DNA of 64,000 nucleotides from Pseudomonas sp. AL03 (GTDB taxonomy: Bacteria; Pseudomonadota; Gammaproteobacteria; Pseudomonadales; Pseudomonadaceae). The stretch spans positions 62,001 through 126,000 of the forward strand of contig NZ_JASBRE010000005.1 of the NCBI RefSeq assembly GCF_029960815.1. The letters run 5' to 3'. Shown piece after piece: positions 1 to 8,925 of this stretch. The translations under genes were made by a program, and so were the position numbers. The first letter of the stretch is position 1. The number at the start of each line of letters is the position of its first letter. The notes under the pieces were generated by a model. The model saw nothing but the letters and a program-made list of their open reading frames with translations, was not told the DNA's origin and made no database searches.

Positions 1-684
1 GCGTTCGGCCAGGGCGGTGACGGCTTCGATTTCTTCATCACCGCTGAGCACGCCGCCCTTGAGTTTGAAGTCCTTGAACCCGTAACGGGCGTGGGCGGCT
101 TCGGCCAGGCGGACGACGGCGTCGGCGGTCATGGCCTTTTCGTGACGCACGCGAAACCAGTCGTTGTCGGCGTCCGGTTCGCTGCGGTAGGCCAGATCGG
201 TTTCGTTGCGATCACCGACATAAAACAGGTAACCGAGCATCTTCACTTCGTCGCGTTGCTGGCCTTCACCGAGCAGGGCGGCCACCGGCACGTCCAGGTG
301 CTGACCCAAGAGATCAAGCAGCGCAGCTTCAAGGCCAGTGACGGCGTGGATGGTGATGCGCAAATCGAACGTCTGTAGACCGCGACCGCCGACGTCGCGA
401 TCAGCGAAAGTCTGGCGCACCTGATTGAGGATCTTTTGGTAAGTGCCAATCGGACTGCCGACCACCCACTCACGAGCGTCTTCGAGGGTCTGGCGAATGC
501 GCTCGCCGCCCGGTACTTCACCGACGCCAGTGTGACCGGCGTTGTCCTTGAGGATCACGATGTTGCGGGTGAAAAACGGCCCGTGAGCGCCGCTCAGGTT
601 GAGCAGCATGCCATCGTGGCCGGCCACCGGGACAACCTGCATGCTGATGATGATCGGGGCTTTTGCGGCTTCTTGTGCGTTCAT
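1..684 (-). CDS. gudD: D-glucarate dehydratase, N-terminal part (cut by window edge)
   Basis: Cytoplasmic enolase-superfamily enzyme that dehydrates D-glucarate to 5-keto-4-deoxyglucarate. The 228 residues seen are about the first half of a protein usually near 445 residues. They show [20 protein letters not shown], the family stretch [18 protein letters not shown] and, near residue 215, DFKLKGG, whose KxK pair includes the proton-abstracting lysine of the family. The start at 684 is preferred to the ATG at 690 because GAAGGAC sits at a normal distance from it. It lies 37 bases downstream of the transporter gene, with which it probably forms an operon. Family assignment is firm; glucarate rather than a close sugar diacid is inferred from similarity to GudD. 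Confidence 0.93.
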   Translation of the reverse strand, partial: MNAQEAAKAPIIISMQVVPVAGHDGMLLNLSGAHGPFFTRNIVILKDNAGHTGVGEVPGGERIRQTLEDAREWVVGSPIGTYQKILNQVRQTFADRDVGGRGLQTFDLRITIHAVTGLEAALLDLLGQHLDVPVAALLGEGQQRDEVKMLGYLFYVGDRNETDLAYRSEPDADNDWFRVRHEKAMTADAVVRLAEAAHARYGFKDFKLKGGVLSGDEEIEAVTALAER

Positions 685-721
685 TTTCATGTCCTTCAAA
701 ACTGTGCTCTCGCATGAGTGT

Positions 722-2068
722 TCAGGCGTGCTTGGGCGCTGGTTTGCCCAGAGCAACAGCCGGTGCGGGTTTCGGTTTATTGCGTGCGGCGAAGACGATG
801 ATCGCGGCAATGATCGAGGTCGCGGCCAGGCCGTACAGCCCACCCTGAATCGAGCCGGTGCGTTCTTCCAGCAGACCGAACGTGGTCGGTGCGACGAAGC
901 CGCCGAGGTTGCCCACCGAGTTGATCAGCGCGATCACGCCTGCAGCGATCCGTGCATCCAGATAGGCCTGGGGAATCGGCCAGAACAGCGACGACGCCGA
1001 TTTGAAACCCAACGCAGCAAAGCAGATCGCAACGAAAGCGAAGATCGGCCCGCCGGTGGTGGACATGAACATTCCGGCCGCCGCGATCAGGAGGGCAGCG
1101 GCGACCCAGGCTTGTTGATGCTTCCATTTGGCCGACAGCGAAGCGAAGGCGTACATGCCGACGATCGACAGCAACCACGGGATCGAATTGAACAGCCCGA
1201 CCTGAATGTCGCTCAGATCGCCCATCTTTTTGATGATGCTCGGCAGCCAGAAGGTCGCGGCATAGATGGTCAATTGGATGAAGAAGTAGATCAGACAGAA
1301 CAGGATGATCTGGCGATCCTTGAGCAGTTTGCTTAAGGAAGGTTTGATCGGCGTCGCGGCTTCGCGGGCCAGTTGTTCGTCGTCGATGGCTTTGACCAGA
1401 GCGTCCTGTTCTTCACGGCTCAGCCATTTTGCGTCGTGGGGTTTGGAGTCCAGCCAGAACCAGACGAACACGCACAGCCCGACTGAGAACATCCCTTCAA
1501 TGAAGTACATCCATTGCCAGCCGTGCAGGCCGAATCCGCTGATTTGTAACAGCAGCCCGGACAGCGGACCGGAGATCAGCGAAGCAATGGCCGAGCCACT
1601 GAGGAAGATGGCAATCGCCTTGCCGCGTTCCACGCCGGGCAACCAGCGGGTGAAGTAATAAATCACTCCGGGGAAGAAGCCGGCTTCGGCCACGCCCAGC
1701 AAGAATCGCAGGATGTAGAAGTGGGTTTCGTTCTGGATGAACGCCATGCAAGCGGCAACCAGGCCCCAGGTCAGCATGATGCGGGTCAGCCAGATTCGCG
1801 CGCCGACTTTTTGCAGGAGGATGTTGGAGGGGACTTCAAACAGCGCGTAACCGATGAAGAACAGCCCGGCACCGAAGCCGTAGGCGGCAGCGCCGATCCC
1901 CAGGTCATGTTCCATGTGGGCACGGACGAAGCCGATGTTCACGCGGTCGATGTAGTTGACGATGAACATGATCACGAACAGCGGCAAGACATGGCGTTTC
2001 ACTTTCGAGATGGCGGACTTCAGGACCGAATCGGCGCCATCGTTCATCCCGGATATGGATGTATTCAC
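722..2068 (-). CDS. gudP: MFS transporter, glucarate/galactarate type (anion:cation symporter family)
   Basis: Inner-membrane permease of about 448 residues with 12 hydrophobic segments. It begins with a charged leader, then [18 protein letters not shown], the typical first helix of the ACS family of sugar-acid:proton symporters. [19 protein letters not shown] text (here [17 protein letters not shown]) marks the loop after helix 4. A GTG start at 2068 is chosen because GGGAGA lies 7 bases before it; an upstream GTG at 2083 has no such site. It precedes gudD on the same strand, so D-glucarate or galactarate import is the likely role. Substrate is inferred from context. Confidence 0.85.
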   Translation of the reverse strand: MNTSISGMNDGADSVLKSAISKVKRHVLPLFVIMFIVNYIDRVNIGFVRAHMEHDLGIGAAAYGFGAGLFFIGYALFEVPSNILLQKVGARIWLTRIMLTWGLVAACMAFIQNETHFYILRFLLGVAEAGFFPGVIYYFTRWLPGVERGKAIAIFLSGSAIASLISGPLSGLLLQISGFGLHGWQWMYFIEGMFSVGLCVFVWFWLDSKPHDAKWLSREEQDALVKAIDDEQLAREAATPIKPSLSKLLKDRQIILFCLIYFFIQLTIYAATFWLPSIIKKMGDLSDIQVGLFNSIPWLLSIVGMYAFASLSAKWKHQQAWVAAALLIAAAGMFMSTTGGPIFAFVAICFAALGFKSASSLFWPIPQAYLDARIAAGVIALINSVGNLGGFVAPTTFGLLEERTGSIQGGLYGLAATSIIAAIIVFAARNKPKPAPAVALGKPAPKHA

Positions 2069-2348
2069 TGCGTTATCTCCCACTGATTATTTTTATGCGG
2101 GGTGTGGCTGAATGTTGCGATGTTGCTAGACATCATACAACTACATTTTTTCTTCCTGCAAGCGTCGCAGTCCAACAATCTGGCGTTGTTTAAGAGGTTT
2201 ATTATTCTTTTTGCGGTTATGCGGCGCCTTCTTAGTGGTAAAAATGCCGTTGTTCTTAAGTGTTATCATACAAGTTGTTGGCGTTTTCCTGAGATTCCCG
2301 TCGAGCGCAGTGCTACGATTCCGGTAGCCCTGCTTTCGGATGATTGCC
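2069..2348. promoter_or_regulatory. Divergent promoter region with two ATCATACAA direct repeats
   Basis: AT-richer region of 280 bases between the divergent transporter and regulator genes. The 9-mer ATCATACAA occurs at 2132-2140 and again at 2265-2273, followed by GTTG or CTAC. Two identical 9-mers in one divergent control region fit operator sites for the adjacent GntR-type regulator. No experimental site is known to me that matches exactly, so this is an inference from repetition and position. Confidence 0.4.
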
Positions 2349-3062
2349 ATGCAAGAAGACCTCGACGCGCCTGCCCGCAAGCGCACCCATAACCTGGCCT
2401 ATGACCTGGTCGCCAAACTGACCCAGCGCATCTTGCTCGGCCAAATGCTGCCCGGAGACAAGCTGCCGTCCGAGAACACGATTGTTCAGGAGCATGGGGT
2501 CAGTCGCACGGTGGTGCGCGAGGCGATCTCGAAGCTGCAGGCGTCCGGGTTAGTGGAGACCCGGCACGGTATTGGCACCTTTGTTATTGAACGAGCACCG
2601 GAGCAGGGGCTTCGGTTGAACGTCGATACCGCGCTGGGGGTGCGCAGCATTCTGGAGTTGCGCATGGGCCTGGAAACCCAGGCCGCCGCACTGGCTGCAA
2701 CCCGTCGCACGGATCATCAATTGGCGCAGATGCGCGATGCGCTGGACGACTATCAGCGCCTGCTGGCCAACAACGACAGCTGCGTCGAAGCCGACAAGCG
2801 CTTCCATCTGCTGATCGCCGAAGCCACCGGCAACGTGTGCTTCACCGAAATCATGCAGCACCTGGGCAGCGCCATGATCCCGCGAACCCGCGTCAATGCC
2901 GCCGAGCGCGGCGCAGTGGACTTGAGCAAGCTCGGGCAACTGGCCAACCTTGAGCACGAGGCGATTCTCAACGCCATCAAGCGCCAGGATCCGGATGCAG
3001 CGCGGGCGGCCATGTGGCTGCACCTGAGCAACAGTCGCGACCGGTTTTCGGCCGATCGCTGA
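2349..3062 (+). CDS. GntR family (FadR/FCD type) regulator of the glucarate genes
   Basis: DNA-binding regulator of about 237 residues. Residues 15-75 form the GntR winged helix, with LPSENTIVQEHGVSRTVVR then a wing ending in TRHGIGTFV. Residues from about 95 to the end are the all-helical FCD ligand domain, with conserved Arg/His/Asp positions. ATG 2349 is taken as start; ATG 2340 is possible and neither has a strong ribosome site. Divergence from the glucarate transporter suggests that it represses gudP-gudD in response to a sugar acid or its catabolite. Confidence 0.88.
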   Translation: MQEDLDAPARKRTHNLAYDLVAKLTQRILLGQMLPGDKLPSENTIVQEHGVSRTVVREAISKLQASGLVETRHGIGTFVIERAPEQGLRLNVDTALGVRSILELRMGLETQAAALAATRRTDHQLAQMRDALDDYQRLLANNDSCVEADKRFHLLIAEATGNVCFTEIMQHLGSAMIPRTRVNAAERGAVDLSKLGQLANLEHEAILNAIKRQDPDAARAAMWLHLSNSRDRFSADR

Positions 3063-3154
3063 CCACCGTTTGTCTACTCGATAGCACCTCATACGCGACC
3101 CTGCTTCCAATGAGTACGGCCCAGAGTTGCTGGACCTCATCAGTGAGGTGCGTC

Positions 3155-3385
3155 ATGGCTAACGATTCGATGTTCCAGGGTGGAACGCCCAATACCGACC
3201 CTACCAGACCCATGCCCGGCACTGACGAGCCGACCCTGGATCATGACGCGCCACCCGGCATGGACCCTTCGCGGGACCCGGCCGAGGCGGACGCAGATCG
3301 ACCTGAAGACTGGATGGATCCTGAGGCGGCCGAGGACGTTCCTCCGGCAGATGAGCCAACACCGCTGTCCGATGACAGGCGATAA
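3155..3385 (+). CDS. Small acidic, Pro/Asp-rich protein of unknown function
   Basis: Predicted 76-residue soluble protein, almost all Asp, Glu, Pro and polar residues, with no hydrophobic core: GMDPSRDPAEADADRPEDW, then an acidic tail. The ATG at 3155 follows GTGAGGTGCGTC, a usable ribosome site. Composition and phrases such as DPTRPMPGTDEPTLD resemble the two small proteins at 27545 and 27769, so these are probably members of one Pseudomonas family of disordered proteins. No function can be named. Confidence 0.65.
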   Translation: MANDSMFQGGTPNTDPTRPMPGTDEPTLDHDAPPGMDPSRDPAEADADRPEDWMDPEAAEDVPPADEPTPLSDDRR

Positions 3386-3443
3386 ACAGAACCCGGCCAG
3401 TGCGCCGGGGTGTTATGCCGTGCAGTTCAACCGCGTCATCGTT

Positions 3444-3534
3444 CATCGCCGGCAAGCCCGCTCCCACAGGTTTCGAGTCGGATGAGAATAATGTGATCGC
3501 CACAGACACTGTGGGCGCTGCCTGCGAAAGCGTC
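3444..3534. repeat. REP doublet, partly degenerate
   Basis: The stretch at 3444-3470 contains GGCAAGCCCGCTCCCACAGG, the common fluorescens-group REP core. An inverted, less perfect copy lies at 3508-3533 (CACTGTGGGCGCTGCCTGCG). The pair lies between a rightward and a leftward gene, the usual place for these extragenic palindromes. Confidence 0.7.
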
Positions 3535-3649
3535 GGAGGCATCGCTAAAAATGCCCCATCAGACACCGACTCCTCGAATCGCCACCGGCCGACGCAAGAT
3601 TTATGGCGAACACACTGACCAACACAACCAGCGCCAGGTGCACATGAAT

Positions 3650-4975
3650 CTAAACTGTGCCCACATCCCGCATTAACAACCCAAACCGCAAATCCACTGC
3701 ATCCGGAGTCGGCAGGTACACGGTGTGCCCATCCCCCAGAGCCACCTCGATCGGCTCGCCTTTGACGTTTTGCAGCTGATGCAAGTCGAATTGGAAGTTG
3801 CCCTTGGGCGTCATCAGTTCCATGTGATCGCCCAGGCCAAATCGATTCTTCACCTTGACTTCCGCCATCCGGTCACGCCGCTCACCGGTCAGCTCGCCGA
3901 CAAACTGCTGCCGCTCGGACACCGAACTGCCGTGTTGGTAGTTCTGGTACTCGTCATGCACATGCCGCCGCAAAAAACCTTCGGTGTAGCCGCGCTGAGC
4001 GAGGGATTCCAGGTCCGTCATCAGGCTGCGGTCGAACGCGCGACCGGCCACCGCGTCGTCGATCGCCCGGCGATAAACCTGAGTGGTCCGCGCGCAGTAA
4101 AAGTGGGATTTGGTCCGGCCCTCTATTTTCAATGAGTGCACACCCATCTGCGTCAGGCGCTCGACGTGCTGCACCGCGCGCAGATCCTTGGCATTCATGA
4201 TGTAGGTGCCGTGTTCGTCTTCAAAGGCCGGCATCAGTTCGTCGGGCCGGTTGGCTTCCTGCAACAGGAACACCTGATCGGTCGGGGCGCCGATGCCCAG
4301 GGTGGGTTCTGGCTGGAAGGTCTGCACGATCTCGCCAAGCTGATTTTCCGTGGCCGGCTGCGCCGAATATTTCCAGCGACAGGCGTTGGTGCAACTGCCC
4401 TGATTGGCGTCGCGCTTGTTCATGTAACCCGACAACAGGCAGCGACCGGAATAGGCCATGCACAAGGCGCCGTGGACGAACACCTCCAGTTCCATCGCCG
4501 GGACCTGCTCGCGGATTTCGGCGATTTCTTCCAGGGACAGTTCCCGCGACAGGATGATCCGGCTCAAGCCTTGTTGCTGCCAGAATTCGACACTGGCCCA
4601 GTTCACCGTGTTGGCCTGTACCGAAAGGTGAATCGGCATCTGCGGATAATGCCGGCGGACCAGCATAATCAGGCCCGGGTCGGACATGATCAGCGCGTCC
4701 GGCGCCATGGCAATCACCGGTGCCAGATCCTTGAGGAAGGTTTTCAGCTTGGCGTTGTGCGGGGCGATGTTCACTACCACATAGAAACGCTTGCCCTGAG
4801 CCTGGGCCTCGTGAATGCCGAGGGCGAGATTGGCGTGATCGAATTCGTTATTGCGCACCCGCAGGCTGTAGCGCGGCTGACCGGCGTACACCGCATCGGC
4901 GCCATAGGCGAAGGCATAACGCATGTTTTTCAGCGTGCCAGCGGGGGCGAGCAGTTCCGGGGGGAGCAGGGTCAT
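3650..4975 (-). CDS. trhP: Prephenate-dependent tRNA uridine(34) hydroxylase, U32 family
   Basis: Predicted 441-residue cytoplasmic enzyme, close in length to E. coli YegQ/TrhP. It helps to form 5-hydroxyuridine at the wobble base of tRNA, using prephenate. The N-terminus ELLAPAGTLKNMRYAFAYGA is the U32 barrel signature. The middle holds VFVHGALCMAYSGRCLLSGY followed by the cysteines of ANQGSCTNACRWKY, the iron-sulfur cluster set of this family. Old annotation as a U32 peptidase is not supported by any protease chemistry. It stands alone, leftward, in front of a divergent membrane-protein gene. Confidence 0.9.
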   Translation of the reverse strand: MTLLPPELLAPAGTLKNMRYAFAYGADAVYAGQPRYSLRVRNNEFDHANLALGIHEAQAQGKRFYVVVNIAPHNAKLKTFLKDLAPVIAMAPDALIMSDPGLIMLVRRHYPQMPIHLSVQANTVNWASVEFWQQQGLSRIILSRELSLEEIAEIREQVPAMELEVFVHGALCMAYSGRCLLSGYMNKRDANQGSCTNACRWKYSAQPATENQLGEIVQTFQPEPTLGIGAPTDQVFLLQEANRPDELMPAFEDEHGTYIMNAKDLRAVQHVERLTQMGVHSLKIEGRTKSHFYCARTTQVYRRAIDDAVAGRAFDRSLMTDLESLAQRGYTEGFLRRHVHDEYQNYQHGSSVSERQQFVGELTGERRDRMAEVKVKNRFGLGDHMELMTPKGNFQFDLHQLQNVKGEPIEVALGDGHTVYLPTPDAVDLRFGLLMRDVGTV

Positions 4976-5151
4976 GGCAGTGTCGATCGCAAAAGCTGCC
5001 GAGAGTAAGCGGCTTGCCCTCGGGGTTCATTGATCTGGATCTATGCTTGATGAACAAACGGATGGCACTCGCGCGAACCGTGGCGGACTAAGCATCAGGA
5101 CGGCTCTTCATTACAAGAGCCTGCGCCCCTGCAGACTGACATGGATCGGAC

Positions 5152-6213
5152 ATGAACGAAGAGACAGTACAAAATAAATCACTGGTGATCTTGCTAGGGC
5201 TGGTCACCGCCGCTTTCATCTGGATTTTGCTGCCGTTTTACGGCGCGGTGTTCTGGGCAGTCATCCTCGGCATCCTCTTCGCGCCCCTGCAGCGTCGACT
5301 GCAACTGAAGTTCGGCTGGGAGCGCAACGTGACGTCGCTGCTCACCCTGAGCATCTGCCTGGTGATCGCGATCTTGCCGGTGATCATCCTCAGTATCTTG
5401 CTGGTTCAAGAAGGGGCCGCGCTGTACAAGAGCATCGAAAGCGGCGAACTGGACATCGCCGGGTATGTGACGCATTTCAAACACAGCCTGCCGCCGTACT
5501 TTCAGCACGTGCTCGATCGGGCCGGGGTTGGCGAGCTGGACGGGTTGCGGGAGAAAATCATCAAGAGTGCAGTAACGGGTAATGAGTTCATCGCCAACAA
5601 AGCCTTCAGTTTTGGTCAGGGTACGTTCGAGTTTGTGGTGGGGTTTTTCATCATGCTGTACCTGCTGTTCTTCTTTCTGCGGGACGGCGCCGAACTGGCG
5701 CGAAAAGTTCGCGCTGCCGTGCCGCTGGATGAACACCAGAAACGCCGTCTGCAGCTCAAATTCAATCGCGTGGTGCGGGCGACAGTGAAGGGCAACCTGC
5801 TGGTGGCGATCACACAGGGCGCATTGGGCGGTTTGATTTTCTGGTTTCTGGACGTCCCGAGCGCGTTGCTCTGGGCGGTATTGATGGCGTTTCTATCCCT
5901 GTTGCCAGCGGTGGGGGCAGGGATCGTCTGGGCGCCGGTGGCGGCGTTTTTCCTGTTCGCCGGGGCGATCTGGCAGGGCGTGGTGCTGGGGCTGTTCGGG
6001 ATTTTTGTGATCGGTCTGGTGGATAACGTGCTGCGACCGATCCTGGTGGGCAAGGATACAAAGATGCCGGACTATCTGATCCTCATTTCGACCCTTGGCG
6101 GTCTGGCGGTCTTCGGCCTCAATGGCTTTGTGATCGGGCCGCTGATCGCCGCGCTGTTTATGTCGAGCTGGGCCATCTTCATCGAAACCAAGCCGCGGGT
6201 GCAGCTGCCTTAG
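5152..6213 (+). CDS. AI-2E family membrane protein (PerM/YdiK type)
   Basis: Predicted 353-residue inner-membrane protein with about eight helices: a pair at residues 10-50, another at 62-85, a hydrophilic stretch at 90-145, then five or more helices from 155 to the end. LQLKFNRVVRATVKGNL at about 200 and the Pro/Gly-rich loop after it are typical of the family. Family members have been linked to AI-2 export or ion transport, but most are uncharacterised. The stop overlaps the tail of the converging small gene by four bases. Confidence 0.85.
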   Translation: MNEETVQNKSLVILLGLVTAAFIWILLPFYGAVFWAVILGILFAPLQRRLQLKFGWERNVTSLLTLSICLVIAILPVIILSILLVQEGAALYKSIESGELDIAGYVTHFKHSLPPYFQHVLDRAGVGELDGLREKIIKSAVTGNEFIANKAFSFGQGTFEFVVGFFIMLYLLFFFLRDGAELARKVRAAVPLDEHQKRRLQLKFNRVVRATVKGNLLVAITQGALGGLIFWFLDVPSALLWAVLMAFLSLLPAVGAGIVWAPVAAFFLFAGAIWQGVVLGLFGIFVIGLVDNVLRPILVGKDTKMPDYLILISTLGGLAVFGLNGFVIGPLIAALFMSSWAIFIETKPRVQLP

Positions 6214-6392
6214 GCGCTGAGTTGGCCTTGGCCGATTTGTTGCGACAGTGCCTGGGCGGCTGGCAGCGAGGTGAGCGGGCCGCTGATCGGTTCGCCGTCC
6301 TGCACCAGATACCAACAGGCGAGCAATCCTAGCTCTCTAAGCGGTGCGGGAACGGCGCTGCCGATAACGGACATAATCTGAACCTGGGACAT
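6210..6392 (-). CDS. Small protein of unknown function (60 residues)
   Basis: The ATG at 6392 follows a near-perfect ribosome site, GGAGGTACTT, and is preferred to upstream ATGs for that reason. The product begins MSQVQIMSVIGSAVPAPLR and has a weakly hydrophobic middle (LGLLACWYLVQDGEPIS). It is too short to assign to a family. It converges on the AI-2E gene with a four-base overlap. Confidence 0.6.
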   Translation of the reverse strand: MSQVQIMSVIGSAVPAPLRELGLLACWYLVQDGEPISGPLTSLPAAQALSQQIGQGQLSA

Positions 6393-6492
6393 AAGTACCT
6401 CCATCAATCTAAGGAGCTACCTTACGGACCCGACGCCTGGACGGACAATCAACGCTTTCGATAGTCGTCATTGACGCCAATGAGCCTTCGGT

Positions 6493-6687
6493 TCAGTCGA
6501 CCACCAGATCAAGCATATGGACCACTTCCTGCTCGTTGAGCAAGCCTTTACGCACCAGGTTTTCTGCCAGCAGCGAAAGAAATTTGGCGCTGCGATGGCC
6601 TTCCAGGTGCTTGAGTTCGGTCAGTGCGTTGTACACCTTGCTGGAAGTGCACAAGCCGACAATGCGGTGCGGGTTTTGCGTGGGCAT
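6493..6687 (-). CDS. Small conserved-looking protein of unknown function (64 residues)
   Basis: Predicted soluble, helical protein with even codon use and an AAGGACGACCTC ribosome site before the ATG. It starts MPTQNPHRIVGLCTSSKVYN and ends with an amphipathic segment (LVRKGLLNEQEVVHMLDLVV). It shows no DNA-binding motif that I can recognise. A 7-bp inverted repeat lies 39 bases upstream of its start. Confidence 0.6.
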   Translation of the reverse strand: MPTQNPHRIVGLCTSSKVYNALTELKHLEGHRSAKFLSLLAENLVRKGLLNEQEVVHMLDLVVD

Positions 6688-6725
6688 GAGGTCGTCCTTG
6701 TTTTTATCAACCTGTTGTTAACGGA

Positions 6726-6747
6726 CAGGTCCAAGATTGCGGACCTG
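6726..6747. promoter_or_regulatory. Inverted repeat upstream of the 64-residue protein gene
   Basis: CAGGTCC and GGACCTG are perfect 7-bp arms around an 8-base spacer. There is no T-run, so it looks more like an operator than a terminator. It lies in the leader or promoter of the leftward gene ending at 6493. Confidence 0.35.
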
Positions 6748-6882
6748 ACATGACATAAATATGACCGTTTTCCCCAAAGCGGGGGAAGGGGGGCGAGTCA
6801 ATCTTGCCAACTTGAACCGCAAAGACTGTCCCGACAGCGACCTTGGCGAGATTTATTCAGACTTCTACCGACGGACGGTCAC

Positions 6883-6912
6883 AAAAAAGGCCCCGCTGTT
6901 GAGGCGGGGCCT
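6883..6912 (-). terminator. Rho-independent terminator
   Basis: Read leftward it is AGGCCCCGC, loop TCAACA, GCGGGGCCT, then six T. It follows the stop of the Pro/Tyr repeat protein gene by about ten bases. Confidence 0.9.
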
Positions 6913-6922
6913 GATGATTCTG

Positions 6923-7288
6923 TTACCAGCGGCCATAACCGTGGGGAGGGCCGTAGTAACCGCGTGGTGGACCGTAATAACCACGTGGCGGGCCGTAGTA
7001 AACCGGCGGCGGGCCGTAATAGACCGGTTGTTGCACGTACACCGGTGCCGGCTGGTAATAAACCGGTGGAGGTTGTTGTATGTAAACCGGCTGAGGCTGA
7101 GCGTAAACCGGTTGCTGTACATAGACCGGGCGGTTGCTGTTGATGATGGCCGAACCGACGATGGCCGAGCCAACGATCGCGCCAAATACCGCAGGCCCTT
7201 GCCAACCGTGACCGCCGCCAGCCGCTGCCTGCCCTGCGATAGCAAAAGCACCGATCAGCAAGGCAACTGTGGGGATTTTACGGATCAT
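6923..7288 (-). CDS. Secreted Pro/Tyr-rich repeat protein
   Basis: Predicted 121-residue exported protein. Residues 1-23 are a signal peptide ending in AGQAAA. A glycine-rich hydrophobic stretch follows (FGAIVGSAIVGSAI). From residue 52 the chain is repeats of VYVQQP, VYYQP, VYYGPP and GYYGPP, ending GYGRW. Such tails are unfolded and Tyr-rich and are common in envelope proteins of unknown role. The glycine-rich segment could insert in a membrane. The gene is monocistronic with its own terminator. Confidence 0.8.
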   Translation of the reverse strand: MIRKIPTVALLIGAFAIAGQAAAGGGHGWQGPAVFGAIVGSAIVGSAIINSNRPVYVQQPVYAQPQPVYIQQPPPVYYQPAPVYVQQPVYYGPPPVYYGPPRGYYGPPRGYYGPPHGYGRW

Positions 7289-7534
7289 GATAATTCCTCG
7301 GTTCTTCGACCCGGCGCTTGCGTCTGCAATAGACCCAAGGATTGTCGCGGGGATAATTCTAAGACAGCTTTTTTTTTTAAATCAGCACAGCCGTTGGGTA
7401 AATTTTGTGTAAGGTCTGTACTAGGTTCTTTACGCATCCCTTGATGCCGCGCGCAGGTACGCGGTTATGATCGATCAGACCCGATGGAGTGGCTAATCCC
7501 GTCCATCTGAAAGTGCTATTGAAGGAGATATTTC

Positions 7535-8419
7535 ATGCAGATGAACCCCAACAGAGACACCCAGCTGTGCATGTCGCTTTCCGGGCGCCCCGGCAATTTT
7601 GGCCTGCGGTTTCACAATCATCTGTATGAGCAACTGGACCTGAATTTTTACTACAAGGCCTTCAGCAGCCAGGACCTGCCAGGCGCCGTTGGCGGCATTC
7701 GCGCCCTGGGGATTCGTGGTTGCGGCGTGTCGATGCCGTTCAAGGAGGCGTGCATTGCGCTGGTCGATGAACTGGACGCCTCCGCGGCGGCCATTCAATC
7801 GATCAATACCATCGTCAACACTAACGGCCATCTCAAGGCTTACAACACCGACTACATCGCGATCGCCCAGTTGCTTGAAACCCACGAGGTGCCGAAGGAA
7901 TCGACCTTTGCCCTGCGCGGCAGCGGCGGCATGGCCAAGGCAGTGGCCAGTGCCTTGCGCGATGGTGGCTACAAAAATGGCCTGATCGTTGCCCGTAACG
8001 AGCGTGCCGGACGTGCGTTGGCCGAATCGCTGGGCTATCAATGGCAAGCGGAGCTGGGCTCGGAGCGGCCGCAGATGCTGATCAACGTCACACCGATTGG
8101 CATGACCGGCGGCCCCGAGGTCGATCAGCTGGCGTTTGATGCTGACACCATAGCTGCTGCCGAGACTGTCTTCGACGTAGTGGCAGTCCCCTCGGAAACA
8201 CCGTTGATTGTGCACGGTCGTGCTGAAGGTAAGCGAGTGATCACCGGGCTGGAAGTGATCGCGATCCAGGCGCTGGAGCAGTTCGTGCTGTACACCGGCG
8301 TGCGGCCGACCGATGAGCAGTTTCACAACGCCGTGGAATTTGCCCGCAGTAGCCTTGGCTATCCTGGTGCCCAGCAAGCGAAACCGACTGAGGTAATTCA
8401 TGCATCCTGCCATTCTTAA
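7535..8419 (+). CDS. Shikimate 5-dehydrogenase-like protein
   Basis: Predicted 294-residue NAD(P)-dependent oxidoreductase. Residues 64-70 (GVSMPFK) carry the catalytic lysine of the AroE family and NTD at 104-106 the catalytic aspartate. GSGGMAKAV at 129 is the nucleotide-binding turn, and INVTPIGM near 193 is also typical. It differs enough from AroE (GVSMPFK for SVTxPxK) to be a paralogue of the SdhL/HI0607 kind rather than the biosynthetic enzyme, so the true substrate is unsure. AAGGAGATATTTC precedes the start. Its 3' end overlaps the cupin gene by 20 bases, indicating joint translation. Confidence 0.82.
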   Translation: MQMNPNRDTQLCMSLSGRPGNFGLRFHNHLYEQLDLNFYYKAFSSQDLPGAVGGIRALGIRGCGVSMPFKEACIALVDELDASAAAIQSINTIVNTNGHLKAYNTDYIAIAQLLETHEVPKESTFALRGSGGMAKAVASALRDGGYKNGLIVARNERAGRALAESLGYQWQAELGSERPQMLINVTPIGMTGGPEVDQLAFDADTIAAAETVFDVVAVPSETPLIVHGRAEGKRVITGLEVIAIQALEQFVLYTGVRPTDEQFHNAVEFARSSLGYPGAQQAKPTEVIHASCHS

Positions 8420-8918
8420 TCTGGATCAAGCCGAACTTGAGGCGCTGCCCGAAGCGTTTGCCCCTACAGGAGACACCGCCGGCCGCTATCAGCAGCGGCA
8501 GGCGCGCATCGGCCAGCAACTCGGCGCGCAGAAATTGGGTTATCGCCTGTACGCGCTGGAACCGGGGATGCGTGGCAGCCCGTTTCACAGTCATAGGGTC
8601 AACGAGGAGATGTTTTACATCGTGGCCGGGGAAGGGGAGATTCGCTTGGGTGGCGAACGCTTTCCCGTTCGCGCCGGGGATGTCATTGCCTGCCCGCCGG
8701 GCGGCCCTGAAACCGCACACCAGATCATCAACACCAGCAACGCTGAGCTGCGCTACCTGGCAGTCAGCACCCAGCAATCACCCGAGATTTGCGAGTACCC
8801 GGATTCCGGCAAGTACGTGGTGATGGACGACTTCAAGGTCGACGCCGAGGGCAATGCCTCGGGCTTCGTCGCCGTCGCCAGGCCGGCTGACGGCGTGGAT
8901 TATTGGGACGGCGAGTAG
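8400..8918 (+). CDS. Cupin-domain protein
   Basis: Predicted 172-residue soluble protein with one complete cupin. The first motif, GSPFHSHRVNEEMFYIVAGEG, carries metal ligands H63, H65 and a glutamate at 69-70; the second is near 101-111, in the segment CPPGGPETAHQI. It begins inside the end of the shikimate dehydrogenase-like gene, so the two are probably co-translated and may act on one pathway. It could be an enzyme (isomerase or dioxygenase) or a ligand sensor; the sequence does not decide. Confidence 0.82.
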   Translation: MHPAILNLDQAELEALPEAFAPTGDTAGRYQQRQARIGQQLGAQKLGYRLYALEPGMRGSPFHSHRVNEEMFYIVAGEGEIRLGGERFPVRAGDVIACPPGGPETAHQIINTSNAELRYLAVSTQQSPEICEYPDSGKYVVMDDFKVDAEGNASGFVAVARPADGVDYWDGE

Positions 8919-8925
8919 CGCAGGG

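Noticed and set aside
3650..4975. U32 protease
   Set aside because: The sequence fits the tRNA hydroxylase TrhP branch, with iron-sulfur-type cysteines; there is no protease active site.
5152..6213. Autoinducer-2 exporter
   Set aside because: The family name is historical; no AI-2 genes are nearby and most members have other or unknown roles.
7360..7385. Poly-T stretch near 7372 as terminator
   Set aside because: No stable GC stem precedes it in either orientation; probably part of a promoter or leader.
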